A stretch of 64,000 nucleotides of DNA from Piromyces finnis (Eukaryota > Neocallimastigomycota > Neocallimastigomycetes > Neocallimastigales > Neocallimastigaceae): NCBI GenBank assembly GCA_002104945.1, contig MCFH01000089.1, positions 62,001-126,000 of the forward strand, read 5' to 3'. Shown here piece after piece: positions 8,576 to 18,600 of the stretch. Numbering within the stretch: position 1 is the first letter of the stretch; each line of letters begins with the position of its first letter. The notes beneath the pieces are model-generated. The model did not search any database and was not told the origin of the DNA. It was given only the letters and a program-made list of their open reading frames with translations. The translations under genes were made by a program, and so were the position numbers.

Positions 8576-11500
8576 TTATAAAATAGCAATTAAGTCATAT
8601 TTAAATAAATATTCTTTCCAAACATCAATTATATTATATCTTGTTGTTTTAATTAAATTTGGTATTGAAGAAATTAAAGTATATAATAAAAATGCTTGTT
8701 TCGGCCTCTTACAACAATATTCATTAATGTTATCGTTAGTTACGGTATTTACTATGTATTCTATTAAATCATTGTTTTCATTTGTATTATTTTCGAATAA
8801 ATCTGTAATTTCCGAAAAAGAAATTTTTTTATAATTTTTTAACAAAGGTAATTCACATTCTATATTATCAAAACATACAGAGTATATTAACACTTCTATT
8901 AATTCTTTTTTATCATAAAAATTATTTATATTTCTACCACGATTTATATTTCGAAGATTATTCGAATCTTTATTGTTTTTTGAGTAAAGATTTAAATTAT
9001 TGCACAAGTCGCAATAACGAAGAGTAAAGTCATTACATAATACATAAACATATTTCAGACGATTATTAATCCGTTTACTTGTTTCTTCATCATAATGTTT
9101 TTTAAATACAGAAGATAAGCTTTTCAATTTTTTATCCTTTAATAAAGTCCAATTTTTAAATTTACTATCACTATAAATAATCATTTTGGTAAAATCATTA
9201 ACAGAACGTTTTTTGTTACTGGCATAAGAAGTGTTTTTAATACTAGAAAAATAGGAGATATAGAACAATCCTTCGTATTCTAGCCAATAAGGACTGAATA
9301 GATATTTAATATTTTTTAAGTTTAATTTAAAACCATACTTTAAAATTTCGAGAATTTCTGTATATAAGAGTTTAGAAATGATGTTATAAAACTCATTCAT
9401 TAAATTAGTTTCTAAAAGATTTTCCATATTTTTTATGTAATTTACAATTTTTTCATCTCCGATTTTTAATAAAGGATAATGATTTTGGGTAGCATTTTGA
9501 GAATTATATTCAATATTTTTATTTTTATAATCTTTTAATGAATCATTTGGCATATAGAAGTTAGAAAATACGTCAATAGACATGTTGATTTCAATTATAT
9601 TTGTAGTATTTTTCTTATCATTACTACAACAATGAATATTTGATGCTGTATCAAGATAAAATAGCCCGCATGAGTATTCTAAGATTTTTTCATTGATAAT
9701 AACATTTTTAGTTCTAATAATATCAATAATTTTGTTTAGCATAAATTTATTTACCGTGGATACTTTTTTTCTGAAATCTTTAAGGCTTATATAATCACAT
9801 GAATTGAATACATTTTTAAATTCATTACATACTATTGAAAGGTACTTTGATAAATTTTCATCTAGATAATTTTTAGAATATTGAAAACTGTCTATGGTGT
9901 CAGTATTTGTATCATCGGAATTATTTTTCGATTTATTTTTACAAATTAATGCTTCAATAGAAGCATTTTGTAAAGCTTCATTATACCTTAGTGCTTGATT
10001 ATACTTTTTTTCACTGATTATATATTTGACATAATCAATACTGTAATTTATTGAATTTTCATATTCGAATTCATAATCCTTGTTATAGGCCATGTACAGA
10101 TAAATATTAACGTTTCTTTGATCTGGTGGTAGAGCATCATGAGATCCTACTCTACGAATTCGACCAATAATTTGATTGATTTTTTCATAGTTCCAGTGTG
10201 GTGTTAATATATGCAATTGGCGAACATTCATGATATCTACACTTTCTGATAAAATATCGCTTCCAAGAAGGACCTTAATAGATGCACCATTTCTATTATT
10301 TATATCATTAAATATACTTAAGCGCTCCATAACATTTGGACATAGCCTTTTATCCCCGGTAACAAAGGTAAAATTCCATTTTGTTCTGTTTCTTTTCATT
10401 CGCATTTCTTTTAATCCAGGATAATTGGTATTTTCGCTCAAAGATAACTTTTGCCCGTATTTTAATGCTGTTTTTTTATCATAAATATATTTATAGCCCA
10501 TTGCACAGAGCAAAGCTGAAAAATAATAAATCCCTACCTCATCAATAATATTACAGTAAATAAAAACAGGACCATCAGGGCTATTTTCACTATTAATAAT
10601 TTTAAGGCATTCATGCAATTTACAACAGTAATCTTCCATTTTACTTGATTGCTTTTTTATAATATTTTGAATAGTTGCATTATTATTAACAATATCTCCA
10701 TTTTTTAAACTATATCTATCCATAGAAATTTTATTATTATTGTTATTATTGTTATTATTGTTATTAATGTTATTAATGTTATTATTACTATTTTCATTGT
10801 TATTATTGTTATTAATGTTATTAATGTTATTATTACTATTTTCATTGTTATTATTATCATTGGTATTGTCTTTTTTATTATCATCATTTTTATCATCTTC
10901 ATCATCATTAGTATCATTTTCTTGTAAACCAATCACACCAAGAGTTGCCTTCACATGACTAATTCCAATATTACATATACATTCCGATTCCTCAACTAAA
11001 TTTTTGTAGTTTTCAAGCTGTAATCCATTCATGGAAACTTTTAATATTTTAAAACGGTTAATTCCTGGAATGTTGGATCCGATGAAGTTTACTGATGTAT
11101 CAGGTGGATTTAATCCATAATATGATACATGACCTTTCATAATCGCTTCCAATTTTTCTGGTGTTATTTTAATGTTGAAATCAAAGTCTGGCTTTATTAA
11201 TTTCACTAGACTTGTTATTTCATTATAGTTATCGAAAATTGGAGTGGCAGACATAAATAAAACTCTTGAATTTTTTATATTATTTAAAAATTTGAGTAAT
11301 TTATTGTATATAATTTTATTACCGATGGTATTTCGAAAATGGTGTATTTCGTCAATTATTAAAAGTCTATTTTCATATATAGAAATATCTTTTATATTTT
11401 CAACAGATTTACAAAAAGTAATGTAGGTGTGAAATTCTATGTATCTTTTTATAAATTGATGATAATTAGTGATACCTGTTGGAGGTGTACGATAATTATA

Positions 11501-11815
11501 GGTATAGGTATACCATAAATTTATTCTTTGCTTAAATTCCATAATTGCTTCTTTACTTTTTACCAATATAATGCTTGGTTTTTCATAGACATCTATGAAG
11601 TTCAATAAAATCCATAATGCTGTAAACGATTTCCCTGTACCTGGTGAATGATAAATTAGAAATCTTTTAACAACGTCATTATTATTAGTCATATATCTGA
11701 TGGGTAGAATTTGATATCGCTTCATATGCATATTTTCCTCAACTAATTTTTGCTGAGTATATATTTCTTGAAATTCTCTGTATTTATAAAGTTCCTGAAT
11801 ATTCGGATATGTCAT
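8576..11815 (-). CDS. SF2/SNF2-type helicase of the poxvirus D6/D11 - ASFV D1133L/Q706L group (copy A)
   Basis: 1079 aa. Motif I is YHSPGTGKS at residues 55-63, motif II DEIHH at 155-159, motif III SATP at 189-192, and motif VI QIIGRIRRVG near 547-556, preceded by SESVDIMNVRQLHIL. This order and spelling fit NCLDV D6/D11-like ATPases (early transcription factor small subunit, or NPH-I). Total length is close to ASFV D1133L, so a D6-type early transcription/initiation role is my first choice; D11-type transcript release is the alternative. An Asn-rich insert (roughly residues 310-370) between the helicase lobes contains a perfect 48-bp tandem duplication. The C-terminal 500 residues carry scattered Cys pairs (CDLC) and no domain I recognise. 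The start ATG at 11815 gives the only N-terminus directly ahead of motif I. Confidence 0.9.
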   Translation of the reverse strand: MTYPNIQELYKYREFQEIYTQQKLVEENMHMKRYQILPIRYMTNNNDVVKRFLIYHSPGTGKSFTALWILLNFIDVYEKPSIILVKSKEAIMEFKQRINLWYTYTYNYRTPPTGITNYHQFIKRYIEFHTYITFCKSVENIKDISIYENRLLIIDEIHHFRNTIGNKIIYNKLLKFLNNIKNSRVLFMSATPIFDNYNEITSLVKLIKPDFDFNIKITPEKLEAIMKGHVSYYGLNPPDTSVNFIGSNIPGINRFKILKVSMNGLQLENYKNLVEESECICNIGISHVKATLGVIGLQENDTNDDEDDKNDDNKKDNTNDNNNNENSNNNINNINNNNNNENSNNNINNINNNNNNNNNNNKISMDRYSLKNGDIVNNNATIQNIIKKQSSKMEDYCCKLHECLKIINSENSPDGPVFIYCNIIDEVGIYYFSALLCAMGYKYIYDKKTALKYGQKLSLSENTNYPGLKEMRMKRNRTKWNFTFVTGDKRLCPNVMERLSIFNDINNRNGASIKVLLGSDILSESVDIMNVRQLHILTPHWNYEKINQIIGRIRRVGSHDALPPDQRNVNIYLYMAYNKDYEFEYENSINYSIDYVKYIISEKKYNQALRYNEALQNASIEALICKNKSKNNSDDTNTDTIDSFQYSKNYLDENLSKYLSIVCNEFKNVFNSCDYISLKDFRKKVSTVNKFMLNKIIDIIRTKNVIINEKILEYSCGLFYLDTASNIHCCSNDKKNTTNIIEINMSIDVFSNFYMPNDSLKDYKNKNIEYNSQNATQNHYPLLKIGDEKIVNYIKNMENLLETNLMNEFYNIISKLLYTEILEILKYGFKLNLKNIKYLFSPYWLEYEGLFYISYFSSIKNTSYASNKKRSVNDFTKMIIYSDSKFKNWTLLKDKKLKSLSSVFKKHYDEETSKRINNRLKYVYVLCNDFTLRYCDLCNNLNLYSKNNKDSNNLRNINRGRNINNFYDKKELIEVLIYSVCFDNIECELPLLKNYKKISFSEITDLFENNTNENNDLIEYIVNTVTNDNINEYCCKRPKQAFLLYTLISSIPNLIKTTRYNIIDVWKEYLFKYDLIAIL
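10751..10846. repeat. 48-bp perfect tandem duplication inside helicase gene
   Basis: Two adjacent 48-bp units (10751-10798 and 10799-10846) encode the same 16-residue Asn-rich segment (N, E, S, I only). The repeat keeps the frame and lies in the linker between helicase lobes. Confidence 0.95.
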
Positions 11816-12529
11816 ATTTATTTTTTTTAAGAAATACTGAAAAATAAAACAAAATTAGAATTTTTGTTTAAATAATAATACTTTATTGCATATTATATTT
11901 ATCATATAACATGGATAAACTTGTAAATGTCCAATATAGTTTATGAAGGATAAAATAATTTATATACATTTTAATAAATCATTTTAAAAAATATTGGTTA
12001 TTATATTAAAATAATGTTTCAGTAATGATTAATGTAAATAAAAACAGTTTAATATATATTAATTTAATACAATATTTTAAACCTTTTAAGTGAATTTATA
12101 TATATTAATATTGATTACAATAAAGGTTTAATATTAAATATACACTATATTATATATATATGTATAATATAGTATATTATATTTATTTTAAATAAATTAT
12201 ATATATATATATATATGAAAGAAAAAAAAAATGTATAACTATTTAAATATATAAACAAAGTTAATTTAAATTTATAATTTATATATAATTATAAATTTAT
12301 TTTCACCATATTTGAAAAATAAAAAAGATAATACGTGTTGTACAAATTAAAGTTTTAATTTTTTTTTTCATTCTCCAATGATATTTAATTCATCTTAAAA
12401 TGATATTTATTAATCTATAGTAATATAAAAATAACTAAATAATTTGACTATTATTATTTTCCTCTTCTCTCTTCTCTTATCTTTTTCTACTATTTGAATA
12501 TAGAAATATATCTAGTTATTAATATTAAA
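11816..12529. promoter_or_regulatory. Divergent promoter region between helicase and 294-aa gene
   Basis: About 700 bp between two start codons pointing apart. Contains (TA)n patches at about 12146-12216 and pyrimidine-rich DNA at 12460-12490 just ahead of the plus-strand gene. No gene and no recognisable motif. Confidence 0.45.
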
Positions 12530-13378
12530 ATGGAAAATTTGGAAAACTATTATCATACGATTATTAATGAAGTTGCTAATAAAGCAATCGAGGCTTTTAA
12601 TAATAATTATAATTTAAATATTGAAAAGGAAAAAGTTATTGAGAATTTAGAAAATGGAATGAACAGTCAACCTCCAATAAAGGAAATGAGTAAATTATCA
12701 ATAAATGATACATGTATGGCAGTTAAAAGAAATAAGGCCTCTTGTACGAATAAATGTATTCCAGGTCATGTATATTGCGGTACTCACTTACGTTCTGAGG
12801 GTAAATTGCCATTACCGGAACATGTGAAAATGGTTGCTAAAAAGTATAAATATGAAATTGTTGCTAATACAGTATCATTAGGAAATGAATGGATGACTCA
12901 AAATAAATCTCAAATAAGCAGTAATACAAGTATTAAATGGCCATTAGAAATTAAAAAAAATTCAAATTCCATTAATTCTTACATTTTATTTTTTACTGAA
13001 TTTTCAAGTTATTTTGGAGCCGGTGTTTTTGTTATTCAATACATTTCTTCCGATAAAAAAGAAAATTATTATATGGCTACACATTATGTTGAAGTTAATA
13101 AGTATGGTGAAGATCTTCAATCAAGCATGTATGCTAAGGTATCATTAAAATCTATTGTTTCTCTTAAAGATAAGCCAATATATAATAAGATTACTTCTTT
13201 TCTTTCTGAGTATGGTATTCCATATAATATTAATGAAATTAATAAAAGAATAAGTGACATTACCGAAAACAATCCTGTGGTTATCTATAATGATATAAAT
13301 AAAATTATTAATAGTCATTATAGTGTTATGTATTTTTCCTATGATGCCTATGTTAATTCTAATATCAATAAAGAATGA
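12530..13378 (+). CDS. Unknown protein with NCLDV-style Cys/His motif
   Basis: The frame is open from 12494, but that codon is TTG; the first ATG is at 12530, giving about 282 aa, and I use it. Near residues 61-86 there is a compact motif, C-x9-C-x3-C-x6-C-x2-H (ending YCGTH), a small zinc-binding pattern that recurs in several NCLDV proteins. The rest (one globular domain with FTEFSSYFGAGVFVIQY) is not recognised. No signal peptide or membrane segment. It stands back-to-back with the helicase and is the last cytosolic-looking gene before the block of secreted proteins, so it may be the final viral gene on this side. Virus or host origin is not settled. Confidence 0.75.
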   Translation: MENLENYYHTIINEVANKAIEAFNNNYNLNIEKEKVIENLENGMNSQPPIKEMSKLSINDTCMAVKRNKASCTNKCIPGHVYCGTHLRSEGKLPLPEHVKMVAKKYKYEIVANTVSLGNEWMTQNKSQISSNTSIKWPLEIKKNSNSINSYILFFTEFSSYFGAGVFVIQYISSDKKENYYMATHYVEVNKYGEDLQSSMYAKVSLKSIVSLKDKPIYNKITSFLSEYGIPYNINEINKRISDITENNPVVIYNDINKIINSHYSVMYFSYDAYVNSNINKE

Positions 13379-13726
13379 TTTCATAAGCTATTTTTATTAA
13401 TATATTTAAATTAAGAATTTCTTTTTTAATATTACTTAATTTGAAATTTAAAATATTATTAAATAAATATGGATTATAATATATTGATATAAATATTAAT
13501 TATTAACTTGTATATGTTGTGTTAAAATAAATTGAATTATTAAATATCTTATGACTAAATTCGGAATTATTTTATAAAATGATTATATTTTTTTTTTTAA
13601 AAAAAAAAATTAAAAAATTAATAAAATATTAATTTTTTTAAATTAAATAGTTAATAATAATTAACTGTGTCTGTATTATTTTAATTATTAAATTAAAACA
13701 TTTAATATATAAATAAATAAATTGAA
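13379..13726. other. Spacer at the viral/fungal-type boundary
   Basis: 348 bp of A/T-rich DNA with a T11A11 palindrome at about 13588-13609. If viral DNA was inserted into, or interrupted by, fungal DNA, one junction should lie in or near here. I see no target-site duplication or terminal repeat. Confidence 0.4.
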
Positions 13727-14425
13727 ATGAGAATTATTAATTTATTTATTATTTTAATTGTTTCTGTTTCATCTTATGCTAATTCTGTCAAATTTTTAAG
13801 AAGAGATGTTACTGCAAATAATGAAGAATTGCTTAAAATTAATTTAAGCGAAGAATGCAGAATGGAATATGAAAATTCTGAATATATTAAATGTTCACCT
13901 TCAATAACTTTAACCAACTATAAAGATACATGTTCTGATTTTAAGAGTGAAAAGTGTCAAAACTTCTATAAAGACCCATTAAAGTATTATCCAATTTGTA
14001 AAGATTCACCTATATTTGCTGAAATCTATCAACCAACAATGATAAAAACTATTTTACAAACTTATGATACATTATGCCAAACAGATGAAAATGGTGAATT
14101 ATGTCCATTCTCTTTACATTTAATGACAAACAATAGCGGTGGTGCTGATGTTTTAAATGCTCAATGCAAATCTAAAAAGTGTACTGAATCTTTAATTAAA
14201 GTTTATAAAGATGTAAGTATCGATCAATACGCCACCTTAGAAAGTTCATCACAAACCACTGGAAGTTTTACTTATGAAGATATAAGTGCAAAAAATGAAT
14301 TAATTTCTATGTTAGAATCTAATGAGTGTCAATCTTTACATAGTACAAGTGATACTACTACTGTTAAGACCAATACTACTTTATTAGTTTTATTATCTTT
14401 ATTATTATTATTATTTTTCCATTAA
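13727..14425 (+). CDS. Small secreted Cys-rich protein, possibly GPI-anchored (fungal type)
   Basis: 232 aa. The first 19 residues form a clear signal peptide (hydrophobic core, then SSYANS). A dibasic site (LRRD) follows near residue 26, a possible Kex2 cleavage. The body has about a dozen cysteines, including paired CxxxxxC spacings, suggesting a disulfide-bonded extracellular domain. A Thr/Ser-rich stretch leads to a hydrophobic C-terminus of Leu and Phe ending in His, as in GPI-anchor signals. I recognise no family. It resembles host secretome rather than virus genes and begins the non-viral-looking island. No introns are evident. Confidence 0.8.
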   Translation: MRIINLFIILIVSVSSYANSVKFLRRDVTANNEELLKINLSEECRMEYENSEYIKCSPSITLTNYKDTCSDFKSEKCQNFYKDPLKYYPICKDSPIFAEIYQPTMIKTILQTYDTLCQTDENGELCPFSLHLMTNNSGGADVLNAQCKSKKCTESLIKVYKDVSIDQYATLESSSQTTGSFTYEDISAKNELISMLESNECQSLHSTSDTTTVKTNTTLLVLLSLLLLLFFH

Positions 14426-15651
14426 TTAAAATAAATATAAAACAAGTATAAAATAATAATATTAATAATAATGCTTTATTAGTATTATAACAAAAAAATA
14501 AATAAATAAAAATTGAATATAAAGATTAGAAAAATAAAATAAAATACATTATTTCATTAATGTTATTATTATAAATAACATCTTTATGAAATATTTCTAT
14601 TATTAATTTTATTTTACTTTTATATATTATATGTATAAATGTTAAAATAAAAATTTACTAAAATAAAAATTCATATTATAAATTAGTATTTATAATATAT
14701 TTATTATCATATATATATATATATATAGATATATATATTTAATTATATTTATATATAATATATAGGTAAAAGTTTTAATAAAGAAAAATATATTAAATTT
14801 ATTATTTTTTTTAAAAAAATAAAATTAAATGATTATGTTGTACAAGTAAGTTATTTTTTCAATAATATTTTAATAAAGCATGGATAAATAGTTTTAAATA
14901 AAAAAAAAAGAATTAAAGAAATAATGAATATTAATAAAAAAAATAATATATATGGTATGGTATATAAAATATACATATCATATACATATATATATAAATA
15001 TTTAAAAAATAATATTATAAGTATTTATGTTAGAGAAAAAATTGTTTTAAATAATAAAAATTATAATTTTTTTAAAACTATATATATTTAAAGAAATGAA
15101 AATAGGCATAACTATATTTTTTAAGAATAAAGAAATAATATTTCGTATTTAAAGAATTTGAATTTAACATTTATTAATATTATATATATTTATTAATATA
15201 AATATGATAATTATTAAAAAAAATAAAATAAAAAATATAAAATTAAATTTGTGTCGATAAATAAATATAAAATAATAAATGATAATGAAGTTTTAAAAAA
15301 TAAAATACTTTTAAATGTTAGTATTATATTTTTATTTAAAACAAACTTTTTATTTTATTTTTTATTTCTTATAATATATATTTTTTATTTGTATGTTTAT
15401 ATATATATTATTTTTATTTTTTTTATTAAATTAAACTATTATATATTAACTTCACTTTTGTTTATATAATAGATACATTTTTACCTATTAATAATAGCAT
15501 TTAGTTAAATATATAGATAGATAGAAATTCTTTTTAATAATTATTTAAAGAAAAATATTTATATTTAAATATAATTCTTTTTTTTTTCTTTTATTTAGAG
15601 AAATTAATTGATGAATAATGTATTAATTTAATTATTTTTAAATTTTCAAAT
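14426..15651. other. AT-rich spacer, no gene seen
   Basis: 1226 bp between converging genes. A T8A7 palindrome lies at 14805-14819. A 72-codon open frame at 15251-15469 is almost only Ile, Phe, Leu, Tyr and Lys, as expected by chance at this base composition, and I do not call it. Confidence 0.5.
14805..14819. terminator. T8A7 palindrome, candidate terminator
   Basis: Self-complementary T/A run about 380 bp downstream of the 232-aa gene and facing the 2241-aa gene. Same motif class as in the viral convergent spacers. Confidence 0.3.
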
Positions 15652-18600
15652 TTAAATTATTTTCCAACCCATTTTTGGTTTATCCGAAGGATTGATACAT
15701 TTATCAACACGAGGAGTCATTGAATAATAGACACATACATGATTAGAATTAATATAGTAAGGATTACCATTATTATCATATACATTAATAGTTCCATAGT
15801 TATCATTATAAGAATTATCATACTTAAATTTATACTTTGCTTCAGAACAATCAACAATACGTAAGAAATTGTAATTGTTTCCATTAACAAAATCACCTAA
15901 ATCTAAACAATAATTTGTTGGATTTCCGATATCCCCTGAAACACCATCTGATAAATAAAGATAAGAAGGGTTAGTTGTCGAAGAAACAAACCATGTATAA
16001 TATTTATCGGATATGGTCATGTCAAAATATTCGTTAGCTTCTAATTTAGGAACACTGAAAAACAAACTTGAATCGTTATCAACTATACCTTTGAATATTA
16101 AAGGTGTTAATTGTGAATTAAGAGATTCTGTGGAAGTAGGGCTTATATTTTCAGTAATTGTGACATTAATTTCATCTTCGGTAGCAGACGAAGTTGGTGA
16201 AACGGTAGGAGTAATAATTGAAGTTATTATTGAAGTCATAACATTTGGTTCTATAGTACTAGTAGTAATATATTTAGTAGAAGTTATTAATTCAGTTTCA
16301 GTAGACGTTTCAGTGAAATATCCATTACTATTTTTTATCCAATTGAAATTTTCATAATCTTTAGGATTTTTACATTCTTCTATACGTAATGTATCTGTAT
16401 AATAAATACAATATGGCACACCCTTGCTAGTGTTAAATAAAGAATCATTATCTTTATAGACCGCAATATTGGTAGGATTATTTACTTTATTTTTTTCATA
16501 ATCGGTAAATGGTACATTATATTTGAATTTGTAAGTTTCATTTGAACATTTACTAATTCTTAAGTAATAGGAATACTTATTTTTACTTTGACCAACATCT
16601 AAGCAATAATTTGATATTTGACCATTTTTATTTGCTAAATACATAAAGGATGGTTTACCGTCAGACTTAATTAACCATTTAATGTATTTTCCTGGATTTT
16701 TGTTAGTTCCACCATACTTAGCTTCAAGCGTGACATATTCTTTTAATTCACTAACTCCTAAATAGTATTTTGAACCAATAACACCTTGATAACTTACATT
16801 GGCATAAGTTTCGTAACTGTGTTTAGTTTCGGTAGCTACGGTAGTTTGTGTTTTAGTTATATATTTAGTTGAGTAATCAGTTATAAGAGATGTTATAACC
16901 GTAGTTATTGTAGGAATTTCAGTAGTAGTTGTAGTAGTAGTTGTTGTTATTGTAGTTGTAGTAGTAGTTGTAGTAGTAGTTGTAGTAGTAATTGTAATTT
17001 CAGGATAGCTCCATATAATATCACCGTTTCCATTATCGAAATATATACTTTTATTTTCTTTATTACATTTAAGAGCAGCATTGCTTGAACTTTTGCTAAT
17101 TATTTTATCATTCAACGAAGTAATAGGTTCTTTATTTTCATCGTATAAAGTTATAAACTTTGAACTTACAGCTAAACTGTAAATATATGTATCGTCTAAA
17201 TTCATAATATCAATTTCAGTTTTAGCAATATGGTCTCTGTATAATAGTTTACCATTAAGAATAATTAATGAATAGTCGCCGCAATATAACATTTCACCTT
17301 CTTTAAAAGAATCTCCAATTTTAATTGTATCAGCATTATAAGCTCTATTTGTAATCTTCTTATTGGAAGCCCATTTATATTCACCTGTACTGGATTTTAA
17401 TACTAAGTTTTCATTATGAATATAAAATTGGTAATAATCATCTTCGACATAATATTCTTTATGTAAAACATATTGATCGTTATTTAAAGTTATATCCCCA
17501 TTACTTTTGATCAGCATAGAGAATATTGGATCTTCAATATTGGTATATTCCGTGATATTGAATAAATTTAAATTTTTATAATTATTACTACTATTATAAA
17601 CGAGATAATTCTTTTTTAAGATAATGAATTGATCATCTGTGACATTTAATTTATTATAAGAGTAAAGGATATTGCAATTTTCATCATTCGAAATAATATT
17701 ATTACATTTTTTATTTCCATATAATTCCCATACTGGCTTATCATAAGTAATATTTGACATTATTAATTTATCCATCTCACCACTATAAATTAATTCCATA
17801 TTTTCGTTATTTTTAATTGCGACATTGTTATCAATATATAAATTGCTGTTTGCTAATGTAATATTTCTTATATCTGGTATAGCAAATTGTTTAAATTCCA
17901 ATCCATGTTTATTTGACATATACAAATAATCATCACCGCCATCAGAAGACATAAATTTATCAAATGAAGTGAAATATCTATCTTCGTAAATTCTATTATA
18001 ATTATTCTTTTTAATTGTTTTTGTTTCTTTTAAACTTTGTAAGTATCTAACAGGATTAATAGCCCATATTGCCTCCCATGTTACAGTGTTAAACAACATT
18101 AAATCAGGATGTTCCATAGGATATCTATATTCAATAGATAATCTGTTATATTTATTATTTTCATTGCTAGGTAATTTTGCAATTTTTTTAACGGTTTTAT
18201 CATTACAATATAAATTTAAGCCATCCCTTTCCAGTTTAAATTCCTTAACACCGGAATTATCGACACAAGTTCCTAGAATGTAGCTTGCTTTGTTGTTTTT
18301 ATCAATAGTATTATGATAGAACACAACTTCATTTTGAGTAACATTTAAAGTAGAGCCAAATGATGATAGTAAATCTTCACCTGGTAATAAATTATTAAGA
18401 TAATGTTTTCGATTAAATGTTCTTTTATTATCTGGATCATCGTATGTATCATATATGGTTGTGTCTGCAAATAAATTGTAAATGCTTTTATTTCTTATAT
18501 ATTCATTACATGAACTAATTTCGTAAATCGTAGGATTGACAAATCGTAGATGTTCACCGTAAGGCCTAATAGTCCAATTACTCCAGTACCTTAAATGATT

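Larger units (their letters stand above)
7874..10131 (+). repeat. Identical direct repeat, copy A (pairs with 61743-64000)
   Basis: From 7874 on, the sequence equals that from 61743 to the window end at a constant offset of 53,869 with no mismatch or indel that I can find. It covers the last 41 bases of the 279-aa gene, the whole 661-bp AT-rich spacer and the last 518 codons of the helicase gene. Left of 7874 the two blocks differ at many positions. The repeat may continue beyond 10131, because the partner is cut by the window edge. Confidence 0.93.

Noticed and set aside
10705-10958. Open frames on both strands in the (TTA)n region of the helicase gene
   Set aside because: Products are only Ile/Met/Thr or Leu; they are shadows of the Asn-coding repeat in the real gene.
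12494-12529. TTG start for the 294-aa frame
   Set aside because: Not expected in a eukaryotic or NCLDV gene; ATG 12530 follows closely.
15251-15469. 72-codon open frame in the spacer
   Set aside because: Composition (Ile, Phe, Tyr, Leu, Lys) is what random AT-rich DNA gives; no motif and no copy elsewhere.
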